Positions 5,528 through 10,954 of a stretch of 10,954 nt of DNA are shown here, piece after piece. The position numbers and the translations under genes are program-made. The notes under the pieces were generated by a model, which did not search any database, was not told the origin of the DNA, and saw only the letters and a program-made list of their open reading frames with translations. Every line of letters starts with the position of its first letter. The stretch's first letter is position 1. This DNA is from an uncultured Eubacteriales bacterium (GTDB lineage Bacteria; Bacillota_A; Clostridia; Christensenellales; Aristaeellaceae): positions 1 to 10,954 of the forward strand of contig USEE01000023.1 in the NCBI GenBank assembly GCA_900553645.1, written 5' to 3'.

Positions 5528-7579
5528 TCAGCTCTTACGCTTCTTGCTCCACATGTAGAGCACTATGCCTATTACTATCAGCACGATCGCTATTACGAAG
5601 TACCAGCCGCTGTTGAAGCTGCTCTGCGCGGGTTCGGCGGTAGGCGCTTCGGTCGGAGCTTCAGTCGGCGCTTCCGTGGGGGCCTCGGTAGGCGCCTCGG
5701 TCGGAATCAGCGTCGGCTCCTCGGTGGGCGCTTCCGTGGGCACATCGGTGGGAATCGCGGTGGGTTCCGCGGTCGGCTCGTCGGTGGGAACCTCGGTGGG
5801 TTCTTCGGTCGGGGCTTCGGTGGGTTCTTCAGTGGCCGCGGTCGTGGGGGCCGGGGTCATGTATACCACGTCGCCCGCCACAACGCCCTGTACGCCCGCC
5901 TGAGCCAGCGCCATCTCGTCCTGAGCGCTTACCACATACTGACCGTCCGCAGTGGGAGTATACGGTACGAAGGCCACGGCGGCCGCGTCGGTCGAGGCCT
6001 GCTCGACCACCTGAGCGGCTTCCTCGTCGGTATAGCCGTTTTCCTTCAGGAAGTCGCCCAGCTCATCAATGCTGTAAGCGTCCTCAACCTGCTCGGGCAG
6101 CAGCAGCACGCCGAACGTTGCGCCGTCGGCCAGCGCGGGCTGAACGTCCATCTCGGGCGCTGCGGTCGCTTCCTCGGTGGGAGCTTCGGTCGCAGAGTCG
6201 GCTGCATTGGCGCTGGGTTCTTCCGTCGGGATTATCGTGGGCGCGGCGGTGGGTTCGTCGGTCGCAGTTTCGGTCGGAGCTTCGGTCACGGCCTCAGTCG
6301 GAGCTTCGGTCACTACCTCGGTGGGCGCGTTGCTGGGCGCGAGCGTGGGCAGTATCGCCTCAATGTCGCTGCCTGCCACTACGCCGCCCTCCAGACCTGC
6401 GGCGGCGATAACGTCGTATGCGGCCGGTTCGACGCTCAGCGTGCCGTCGCTTTCGGCCACGGCGGGCGCGTACATAGCCCAGTTATAGTCGGTCACGCCC
6501 TCGGGCAGCAGCGCGATGAGCGCCGCGTCGATCTGATTGAGCGTGTAACCGGCGTTTTGCAGCATCTGGCTAAGGTCGTCGGCGGTAAATACGCCGTCTG
6601 CCTGTGCGTCGGATTCCGTCGCGGGCACTGCGATTATCGTCAGGCCGTTTTCAGTGCTCAGCAGGTAACTGGCTGGCTTCTGCGGCGCGGCGGTGGGTTC
6701 TTCAGTGGGTTCTGCCGTGGGCTTTTCGGTAGGCTCGGCAGTAGGTTCGACGGTCGGTTCCTCAGTCGGCTCTGCGGTAGGTTCCTCAGTCGGCTCAACA
6801 GTAGGCTCCTCAGTAGGCTCAGCAGTAGGCTCCTCGGTAGGTTCGGCTGTCGGTTCAGCAGTAGGCTCCTCGGTCGGTTCGGCCGTGGGTTCTGCCGTCG
6901 GCTCCGCGGTAGGTTCGGGAGTCGGCTCCGCAGTCGGTTCGGGAGTCGGCTCTACATACTCGTACACATGCACGGGCGCAGCGCCGTCCTTGCGCACGAT
7001 CTCCAGCATGGTGTCGGCGTTCTTCACGTCCGAGGTGAGCAGCGTCGTCAGCTCGAATGCGTCGGCGGCGTACATATCAACATGCTGTGCGGCCACGTCA
7101 AACGCGATCACGCCGTCAACCGCGCCCTCGGGCACGTCGATGTGCTTTGCGCTCACGTAAAAGGGCGGCTGGAATTCGCTTTCGTCGGCGGTATCAGCCG
7201 CTTCGGAAGGCTCGGCATCCGTCGTTTCGGCGGGCGCGGAGGTATCGCCTACAATCACGGTATTTGCATCGTAGGTCATGAACATGTAGCTTTGAGTAGT
7301 GCCGGGCACGGCGGCGGTAATGGCCGCGATCATGTCGGCGGTCAGGCCACAGGCGGTCAGAGTATCTTCCATAGTATTGAGCGCTTCCGCGTCGTCCAGC
7401 CACTGGTTGAGCAGCAGCAGCGCGCCGTACTGAACATCGGCGTATTCGTTTTCGCCGGGCAGTTCGGTTTCGGCCTTGTCCTTTTGCTGAACCGCATACG
7501 CTGACATGGGCGCAAGCAGGCATATCATGAGCGCCACAAGCACGGCGGCGGCTCTTGCAAACGTACTATCCCTGCGCAT
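5528..7579 (-). CDS. secreted, C-terminally anchored Pro-Thr-Glu-rich protein with three related modules
   Basis: A 683-residue surface protein of no family I can name. It has a signal peptide (residues 1-29; basic MRRDSTFAR, hydrophobic core, SAYA cleavage site) and a C-terminal membrane helix (about 658-676) followed by WSKKRKS. There is no LPXTG, so it is probably membrane-tethered with its body outside. Three globular modules (about 48-115, 308-408, 488-575) are separated by spacers of PTEP/EPTA/APTE repeats at 210-299, 416-475 and 576-650. The modules share a pattern: a hydrophobic strand (LLLL/IIAVP/VLLLP), an acidic helix ending in (G)YT or GLT, then a SYMFMTY, YNWAMY or AFVPY strand. 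The second and third also share AGLEGGVVAGSD / AGVQGVVAGD. Start: ATG at 7579, because AAGGAG (7588-7593) is 8 nt upstream; the GTG at 7588 overlaps that site. Monocistronic. Function unknown; adhesion or envelope-stress sensing are guesses. Confidence 0.88.
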   Translation of the reverse strand: MRRDSTFARAAAVLVALMICLLAPMSAYAVQQKDKAETELPGENEYADVQYGALLLLNQWLDDAEALNTMEDTLTACGLTADMIAAITAAVPGTTQSYMFMTYDANTVIVGDTSAPAETTDAEPSEAADTADESEFQPPFYVSAKHIDVPEGAVDGVIAFDVAAQHVDMYAADAFELTTLLTSDVKNADTMLEIVRKDGAAPVHVYEYVEPTPEPTAEPTPEPTAEPTAEPTAEPTEEPTAEPTAEPTEEPTAEPTEEPTVEPTEEPTAEPTEEPTVEPTAEPTEKPTAEPTEEPTAAPQKPASYLLSTENGLTIIAVPATESDAQADGVFTADDLSQMLQNAGYTLNQIDAALIALLPEGVTDYNWAMYAPAVAESDGTLSVEPAAYDVIAAAGLEGGVVAGSDIEAILPTLAPSNAPTEVVTEAPTEAVTEAPTETATDEPTAAPTIIPTEEPSANAADSATEAPTEEATAAPEMDVQPALADGATFGVLLLPEQVEDAYSIDELGDFLKENGYTDEEAAQVVEQASTDAAAVAFVPYTPTADGQYVVSAQDEMALAQAGVQGVVAGDVVYMTPAPTTAATEEPTEAPTEEPTEVPTDEPTAEPTAIPTDVPTEAPTEEPTLIPTEAPTEAPTEAPTEAPTEAPTAEPAQSSFNSGWYFVIAIVLIVIGIVLYMWSKKRKS
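5630..5854 (-). repeat. third PTE-rich repeat spacer (codons about 576-650)
   Basis: Degenerate tandem codons for TEAP/TEEP/TDEP units, 12 bp per unit, ending in five near-identical PTEA units just before the membrane helix. Such a juxtamembrane stalk would lift the modules off the membrane. Codon variation between units argues against a recent expansion, except in the last PTEAPTEAP run. Confidence 0.85.
6155..6334 (-). repeat. second PTE-rich repeat spacer (codons about 416-475)
   Basis: An irregular spacer (APTEVVTEAPTEAVTEAPTE, then DEPTAAPTIIPTEEP) linking the second and third modules. It is less regular than the other two tracts, mixing valine and alanine, which suggests older, more drifted units. 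Confidence 0.8.
6683..6952 (-). repeat. first and longest PTE-rich repeat spacer (codons about 210-299)
   Basis: About 22 tandem four-residue units of the form (A/E/P/V)EPT, 12 bp each. Serial CGGTnGGnTC-like motifs appear on the plus strand. The tract is highly regular, in frame and prone to slippage by 12 bp, which would change stalk length without a frameshift. Confidence 0.9.
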
Positions 7580-7633
7580 CGTTATCACTCCTTCAAATAC
7601 TACCCGCCGCGCTGGATAATTGCGGCAGGTTCC

Positions 7634-7651
7634 GATATATACAGTATATCA
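7634..7651 (-). promoter_or_regulatory. probable extended -10 promoter of the PTE-rich protein gene, overlapped by a dyad
   Basis: On the minus strand TGATATACT gives TG-N-TATACT (-10 at 7643-7648), an extended -10. No good -35 is present at 17 nt. GATATA (7634-7639) and TATATC (7645-7650) form a 6-bp dyad over the same place, so a regulator could block it. The start of transcription would be near 7636. Confidence 0.45.
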
Positions 7652-7677
7652 CATAATCCAGCGATTTACACGGGATT

Positions 7678-7700
7678 TTATTACAATTTTTTTGTAATAA
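7678..7700. promoter_or_regulatory. perfect palindrome TTATTACAA-N5-TTGTAATAA
   Basis: Nine-base arms (7678-7686 and 7692-7700) are perfectly complementary around TTTTT. It contains no GC stem and so is a poor terminator. It lies about 50 bp upstream of the predicted start of the PTE-rich gene, a typical place for an operator or AT-rich UP element. Which protein binds is unknown. Confidence 0.4.
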
Positions 7701-7815
7701 TCGGAGCAAGGGCGCATATGCAGCGCGGCGCGGGATTATGCGGCGGCTGTGCGGCGGTCGGCTCAGGCGGTTTACGCGTTGAGCGCTGACTTAACGCGCG
7801 CCTGCCTCAAAATCC

Positions 7816-8427
7816 TTACTCAACCGGGAAATCGAAGTAGGTATTGGAGTAAGGCTCGTTAGCGAGATTATAGTGCCACCACTCGCAGGAGTATGGCTTA
7901 AACCCGGCGCGGCCCATTATGTCGCGCAGGAGGTTGCGGCGCGCGGTCGCTTCAGGAGGCACCAGCAGGCTATCGTGGTGGGACGCGTCATCCATGAAGT
8001 CAAAGCAGGTGCCCATATCGAGCGGCTGGCCATCCATATCTGTAAGCGTGAGATCGACGGACGAGCCGCGGCTATGGCCGGACGAGTGGGCTATATAGCC
8101 CAGTTCGAACAATTGAGACTTATCCACGTTAGGGTAATGGCGGGCTTTGGTGCGGCCGTCCTCGGGACGACTGGCCCAGTCGGCGAAGCAATTGACCGCG
8201 CGCACGGGGCGGTACGCGTCCCAGACGAGCAGGCCGTAACCCTGTTCGTTTGCGATTTTAAGTGCGCGTTCGAGGCCGTCGGCCATTTCGAGCGTACCCA
8301 CGGCGGTATTGCGCAGGTAGCCCGTCACATTTTTGCCGGTGAAATTCTCGGAAAAATAATAGGCCGAACACACCTTTAGACCAACTACGCGCGATTCAAG
8401 ATTGCAAAAACCCTCAGGCAATGGCAT
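7816..8427 (-). CDS. D-alanyl-D-alanine dipeptidase (VanX/DdpX-type, M15D)
   Basis: A 203-residue zinc peptidase of the VanX/DdpX family, which cleaves D-Ala-D-Ala into D-alanine. Catalytic features are all present: the substrate-binding arginine in DAYRPVRA (R73), zinc ligands H118 and D125 in SGHSRGSSVDLTL, and E182 with H185 in CEWWHYN (general base and third zinc ligand). There is no signal peptide, so it is cytoplasmic as in VanX. Length is normal. The ATG at 8427 is preferred: AGGA lies 10 nt upstream, whereas the GTG at 8436 touches that site. No vanH/vanA ligase or VanRS genes lie nearby, so housekeeping turnover of D-Ala-D-Ala (peptidoglycan recycling, or D-alanine as nutrient) is more likely than glycopeptide resistance. 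It diverges from the HD hydrolase gene across 39 bp. Confidence 0.95.
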   Translation of the reverse strand: MPLPEGFCNLESRVVGLKVCSAYYFSENFTGKNVTGYLRNTAVGTLEMADGLERALKIANEQGYGLLVWDAYRPVRAVNCFADWASRPEDGRTKARHYPNVDKSQLFELGYIAHSSGHSRGSSVDLTLTDMDGQPLDMGTCFDFMDDASHHDSLLVPPEATARRNLLRDIMGRAGFKPYSCEWWHYNLANEPYSNTYFDFPVE

Positions 8428-8430
8428 AAT
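8402..8430 (+). promoter_or_regulatory. promoter of the HD hydrolase gene, inside the start of the VanX gene
   Basis: TTGCAA (8402-8407) and CATAAT (8425-8430) are 17 bp apart, with transcription starting near 8437. The -35 and spacer lie within the first codons of the divergent VanX-type gene and the -10 covers its start codon. The 39-bp gap leaves no other room. Confidence 0.5.
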
Positions 8431-8466
8431 AGACACATCCTTTTCATATTGGGAGAGTAATTAATC

Positions 8467-9054
8467 ATGAGCGACATGACCAAGGAAATCGAATTTTTAG
8501 CGGAAATAGACCGCATGAAGTTTATAATGCGTCAGACGCCCCTACACGACGGTTCGCGGTTTGAGAACGACGCGGAGCATTCGTGGCACATGGCGATGTG
8601 CGCGATGGTGCTGAGGCAGTACGCGCCGGAGGGCTGCGACTGCGACCGGGCGGCGCGCATGGCGCTAGTACACGACCTAGTCGAGATATACGCGGGCGAC
8701 ACGTATGCCTACGACGACGCGGCGCACTCCGACAAGTCGGAGCGCGAGACGAATGCCGCGGACAAACTATTCGGCGGTCTGCCGGAGGATTTGGGCGCAG
8801 ACCTACGCGGGCTATGGGAAGAATTCGAGGCGTGCGAGACTCCCACGGCAAAATACGCCTGTGCGTGCGACCGCATCCAGCCGCTGCTGCTCAACTACCA
8901 GTCGGGCGGCCTCTCATGGACGCAGCACGGCGTACACATATCGCAGGTATTAAAGCGCAACGCCGTAACCTTCGAGGCCCTACCGGGCTTGGAACCCTTC
9001 ATTCGCGCGCTACTGAACGACGCGGTAAAGCGCGGCTGGCTCTTACCGGACTGA
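8467..9054 (+). CDS. HD-domain hydrolase (HDDC2/YfbR-like, probable nucleotide phosphohydrolase)
   Basis: A 195-residue metal-dependent phosphohydrolase of the HD superfamily, nearest in pattern to the HDDC2/YfbR 5'-deoxynucleotidase group. Motifs in order are R31 in SRFENDAEHSWHMA with metal-binding H38, the H69-D70 doublet in ALVHDLVEIYAGDT with E73 and D78 close by, and D135 in ACDRIQPLLLN. These include the metal ligands that define HD enzymes, so it should be active. Expected activity is removal of phosphate from nucleoside monophosphates or a related cytoplasmic substrate. The exact substrate is not readable. Length is typical. The ATG at 8467 follows GGGAGAG (8451-8457) with 9-nt spacing. 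Its promoter lies in the divergent VanX-like gene. A homopolymer palindrome begins 55 nt after the stop. Confidence 0.93.
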   Translation: MSDMTKEIEFLAEIDRMKFIMRQTPLHDGSRFENDAEHSWHMAMCAMVLRQYAPEGCDCDRAARMALVHDLVEIYAGDTYAYDDAAHSDKSERETNAADKLFGGLPEDLGADLRGLWEEFEACETPTAKYACACDRIQPLLLNYQSGGLSWTQHGVHISQVLKRNAVTFEALPGLEPFIRALLNDAVKRGWLLPD

Positions 9055-9108
9055 TATTATTATCGTACTTTTCGGATGGGATTGCAAGGGGGACGTGGGG
9101 GAACGTGG

Positions 9109-9148
9109 TTTTTTTTTTTTTTATAAAAAAAAAAAAAAAAAAAAAAAA
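9109..9148. repeat. T14-AT-A24 homopolymer palindrome
   Basis: Fourteen T (9109-9122), then A, T, then twenty-four A (9125-9148). The arms can fold into a 14-bp A-T hairpin, and the longer A run is unpaired. Nothing like it occurs elsewhere in this GC-rich window. It could be natural slippage, a weak terminator, or an assembly or library artefact. Confidence 0.85.
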
Positions 9149-9229
9149 GTCGGTTTTGTCTTTCTCCCGCGAGGGTTACTTAATTCAGGCGTTTTAGGAA
9201 ATTATATAGGAAGATGCTCTTATATTCTT

Positions 9230-9272
9230 TCGCCGCTGATTCGCTCTAAGAGTCAGCGGCGATTTCTGTTTT
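9230..9272 (+). terminator. terminator-like hairpin downstream of the HD hydrolase gene
   Basis: TCGCCGCTGA (9230-9239) pairs perfectly with TCAGCGGCGA (9253-9262), a 10-bp stem, followed by TTTCTGTTTT. The orientation suits the HD gene, 175 nt downstream of its stop. The T-tract is interrupted, so strength is uncertain. Confidence 0.55.
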
Positions 9273-9453
9273 AGGTAGTTAGTACAGGCCGCGTTCCGTT
9301 ATCTGTGTTAGTTTCGGGATTCCGCGAATGGACTATTTCTGTTTAGGCAGTTTTCCCCCGCGCCATGTTCGCCACCCCTCGGCGGCTCAGGTGCAGGTTC
9401 GGCGGTGAGGTTCACGGCCGCCGTAAAGTATGGCGGCCGCGAAAACTGGCCGT

Positions 9454-9568
9454 CCGGACGCGAAACTAGATGTATGAGCGGCCATCCATGCCTCGCCCAC
9501 CATAAATTAAAGTGGGCGAGGAAGGAGTAATCAGTCATCGGGGTTCTGTATGAGCATCTTTCACGCTC
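9454..9568 (-). repeat. dispersed structured repeat, copy 1
   Basis: Read on the minus strand, these 115 bp match 10838-10954 on the plus strand at roughly 86% by eye, so the copies are inverted. It includes a perfect 10-bp stem, CCTCGCCCAC / GTGGGCGAGG (9491-9521) with an 11-nt loop, and the conserved end GAGCGTGAAAGATGCTCATA. In one minus-strand frame both copies stay open, reading FLAHFNLWWAR, but the changes are not confined to third positions. The boundary to the left of 9454 is unknown, because copy 2 runs off the window. Confidence 0.8.
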
Positions 9569-9744
9569 AGAGAGCAACAATGCTATAAACGTGCAAGGCT
9601 ACACCGTAACCAAGCCCAAAAGCCTCTCCTGAGAGGACGGGCCACCGCACTACTGTGTTTAACCGCATCTCTCAATTAAAAATCTAATCCATCCCATGCA
9701 ATTTCTGATAAAAAATCGGGCATACTCATATCGAGGTGAACTCG

Positions 9745-10644
9745 ATGAAACGAATATGGTTCAAAACGCCTTCGTTCAGGCAATTCTCCATGTACGACGA
9801 CGGCATGGACGGTGAGGGCGCGGAAAGTCCCAGGCGCTCATCCTCCCCGCCTGAACATATGGCTAAACGCGCTACGGACAATCCCAGCCCATCCATACCG
9901 CACCTTATGTTCAGGCGCGCGTCGAAAGTCAACTGGCATGTCGCCGCTGGAAAAGGGAAGCGCCGCAGCTGCGAGGACGTTATTCGCGCGTTCATGCGCG
10001 GCTTTGACAGGTACGGCTACTACTTTGCGGCAGGCATATGCGCGCTGATGGTATTTGCGGGCGCGCTGGCCGGTTTACGCGGCTATGGCGAGATGAACAT
10101 CGCGGCCGCGCCCACGCCCTCGATACAGGCTGAGACAGTGACCAGCGACGTGCGCGCACAGCAGGCCTCGGCGGGTCTGGAGCCGCTCGCAAGCGCCGCG
10201 CCAGACGCCACGCAGGCCGCGCCGCAGTTGCCGCAGCTTGACATGTGGCCTATCGAGGGCGAGATACTGACCGCGCACGCAACAGATCGACTGGTATATC
10301 TGGAAACGCTGAACCAGTACGGCACGCACACCGGCATAGACATAGCAGCCACGCGCGGGCAGGTAGTTGTCGCGTGCTTTGACGGCCAGGTCGCGCGATG
10401 CTGGCGCGAGTCCATGCTGGGCAACGTAATCGAGATACGCTCAGCCGATGGCCTGACCGCGCGATACGCCAACCTGCAATCGCTTGGTCTGGTTAAGGAG
10501 GGCGCGAGCGTCAAGGCGGGCGACGCGATAGGCGCGGTAGGCGCAAGCGCGATGAGCGAATCGCTGATGAAACCGCACCTGCATTTTGAAGTGCTGATGG
10601 ACGGCGAAAGCGTGCCGCCGCAGGACGTTCTGCCGACTGAATAG
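9745..10644 (+). CDS. membrane-anchored M23 metallopeptidase (LytM domain, SpoIIQ-like)
   Basis: A 299-residue protein with a cytoplasmic, basic, serine/proline-rich N-terminus (1-90), one membrane helix (about 93-112), an Ala/Pro linker (115-165) and a C-terminal M23/LytM domain (168-295). The domain keeps the zinc ligands H195 and D199 in THTGIDIAA and H278-x-H280 in PHLHFEV. It should therefore be able to cut peptidoglycan cross-bridges or stem peptides, unlike some degenerate family members. The WPIEGEI start, LETLNQYGTHTGID block and YANL motif resemble SpoIIQ, the forespore partner of SpoIIIAH in engulfment, as in Clostridia where catalytic histidines are kept. Assignment to SpoIIQ is not certain: the 90-residue cytoplasmic part is long for it, and no sporulation gene is adjacent. 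The ATG at 9745 has GAGGTGA 5 nt upstream; the GTG at 9736 overlaps that site. Confidence 0.9.
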   Translation: MKRIWFKTPSFRQFSMYDDGMDGEGAESPRRSSSPPEHMAKRATDNPSPSIPHLMFRRASKVNWHVAAGKGKRRSCEDVIRAFMRGFDRYGYYFAAGICALMVFAGALAGLRGYGEMNIAAAPTPSIQAETVTSDVRAQQASAGLEPLASAAPDATQAAPQLPQLDMWPIEGEILTAHATDRLVYLETLNQYGTHTGIDIAATRGQVVVACFDGQVARCWRESMLGNVIEIRSADGLTARYANLQSLGLVKEGASVKAGDAIGAVGASAMSESLMKPHLHFEVLMDGESVPPQDVLPTE

Positions 10645-10719
10645 CAATTGGGCAGGGGGATTAGTCCACAAAACCGCACCGAAGCTGTTGATAACTTTAG
10701 ATTCAACGCGAAAATCAAT

Positions 10720-10774
10720 TCATAAATAAAGGCGCAGAGTATGCCGACTGTTCACTGTCGGAATGCTTTGCGCC
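10720..10774 (-). terminator. leftward terminator-like hairpin after the M23 gene
   Basis: A 17-bp stem with one mismatch: GGCGCA-G-AGTAT (10731-10742) and CCGAC (10744-10748) pair with GTCGG (10757-10761) and ATGCT-T-TGCGCC (10763-10774). On the minus strand it is followed by TTTATTTATG; on the plus strand no T-tract follows. It would stop a leftward transcript entering from beyond the right edge, convergent with the M23 gene, though it may also trim M23 mRNA. Confidence 0.6.
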
Positions 10775-10837
10775 GCTGTAAGCCAATAATGTATTCTCCC
10801 AGAATCACCTTGCCTGATACCCTTCCCGCTCCTCTTA

Positions 10838-10954
10838 GAGCGTGAAAGATGCTCATACAGAACCTTGAGGACTGATTGCCCCTTCCTCGCCCACTTCAAT
10901 TTATGGTGGGCGAGGTATGGATGGCTGCTCGTACATCTAGCAGCACGTCTGGAT
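10838..10954 (+). repeat. dispersed structured repeat, copy 2 (inverted, cut by window end)
   Basis: The inverted partner of 9454-9568, running from GAGCGTGAAAG to the end of the window. The 10-bp stem CCTCGCCCAC / GTGGGCGAGG is perfectly kept (10885-10915), although its loop and flanks carry changes. The same reading frame is open (FLAHFNLWWAR). The two copies enclose the M23 gene. No transposase is seen. Confidence 0.8.

Larger units (their letters stand above)
9055..9744. other. 690-bp gene-poor stretch with homopolymer tract and repeat element
   Basis: It contains the T14-AT-A24 tract, a terminator-like hairpin and then a structured repeat element. Short direct repeats ATTTCTGTTTTAGGTAGTT (9262-9280) and ATTTCTGTTTAGGCAGTT (9335-9352) lie inside it. 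An 8-bp all-GC hairpin, CGGCCGCC / GGCGGCCG, is at 9415-9439. A 90-codon minus-strand frame (9308-9580) crosses the repeat but has no ribosome binding site. The last 150 bp before the M23 gene show no clear structure or promoter. Confidence 0.6.

Noticed and set aside
5510..7504. 664-codon plus-strand open frame opposite the PTE-rich gene
   Set aside because: It is a mirror of the repetitive minus-strand gene: arginine/glycine-rich with no ribosome binding site. The minus frame has a signal peptide, membrane anchor, good start site and terminator.
7740..7815. Inverted repeat AGGCG-N5-CGCGTT / AACGCGCGCCT after the VanX-type gene
   Set aside because: It can fold, but no T-tract follows on either strand, so I did not call a terminator.
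8583..9197. 204-codon plus-strand frame ending in a lysine run
   Set aside because: It is an out-of-frame shadow of the HD gene extended through the poly-A tract.
9454..10954. Composite transposon around the M23 gene
   Set aside because: The repeats are inverted, but there is no transposase, no insertion-sequence termini and no target-site duplication that I can see.

Overview
The window looks like chromosomal DNA from a GC-rich, Gram-positive, endospore-former-like anaerobe, most likely a Clostridia-class member of the Bacillota. This is inferred from strong AGGAGG-type ribosome binding sites, many GCG/CGC codons, an ACT/DUF711 gene pair, a VanX-type dipeptidase, a SpoIIQ-like M23 protein and a Pro-Thr-Glu-rich surface protein without LPXTG. 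No rRNA, tRNA, CRISPR, phage or transposase gene was recognised.

Layout. (1) 51-2697, minus strand: an apparent three-gene operon of a polytopic membrane protein, a one-domain ACT regulator and a DUF711/UPF0210 'PFL-family' protein. Spacing is tight and a promoter lies near 2754-2782. (2) 2868-3770, minus: a LysR-type regulator. It diverges from (3) 3896-4829, plus: a 74-aa two-helix membrane peptide overlapping a YoaK/DUF1275 membrane protein. The 125-bp divergent region holds a good sigma-70-like promoter and two dyads with LysR geometry (7-nt centre, T-N11-A), so the regulator probably controls both itself and the DUF1275 pair. (4) 4830-5527: a gene-free stretch with a strong intrinsic terminator, a diverged tandem repeat and a minus-strand terminator. 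(5) 5528-7579, minus: a 683-aa secreted, membrane-tethered protein in which three related globular modules are separated by PTE-rich spacers. (6) 7816-8427, minus: a VanX/DdpX-type D-Ala-D-Ala dipeptidase. It diverges across only 39 bp from (7) 8467-9054, plus: an HD-domain hydrolase. (8) 9055-9744: a gene-poor stretch with a T14-AT-A24 homopolymer palindrome, a terminator-like hairpin and a structured repeat element. (9) 9745-10644, plus: a membrane-anchored M23 (LytM/SpoIIQ-like) peptidase. (10) 10645-10954: a leftward-facing terminator-like hairpin and a second, inverted copy of the repeat element.

Three genes concern the cell envelope (VanX-like dipeptidase, M23 protein, PTE-rich surface protein). 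The rest is regulatory or uncharacterised. The most unusual items are the three-module PTE-rich protein, the inverted repeat element on both sides of the M23 gene, the LysR operator cluster and the homopolymer palindrome.
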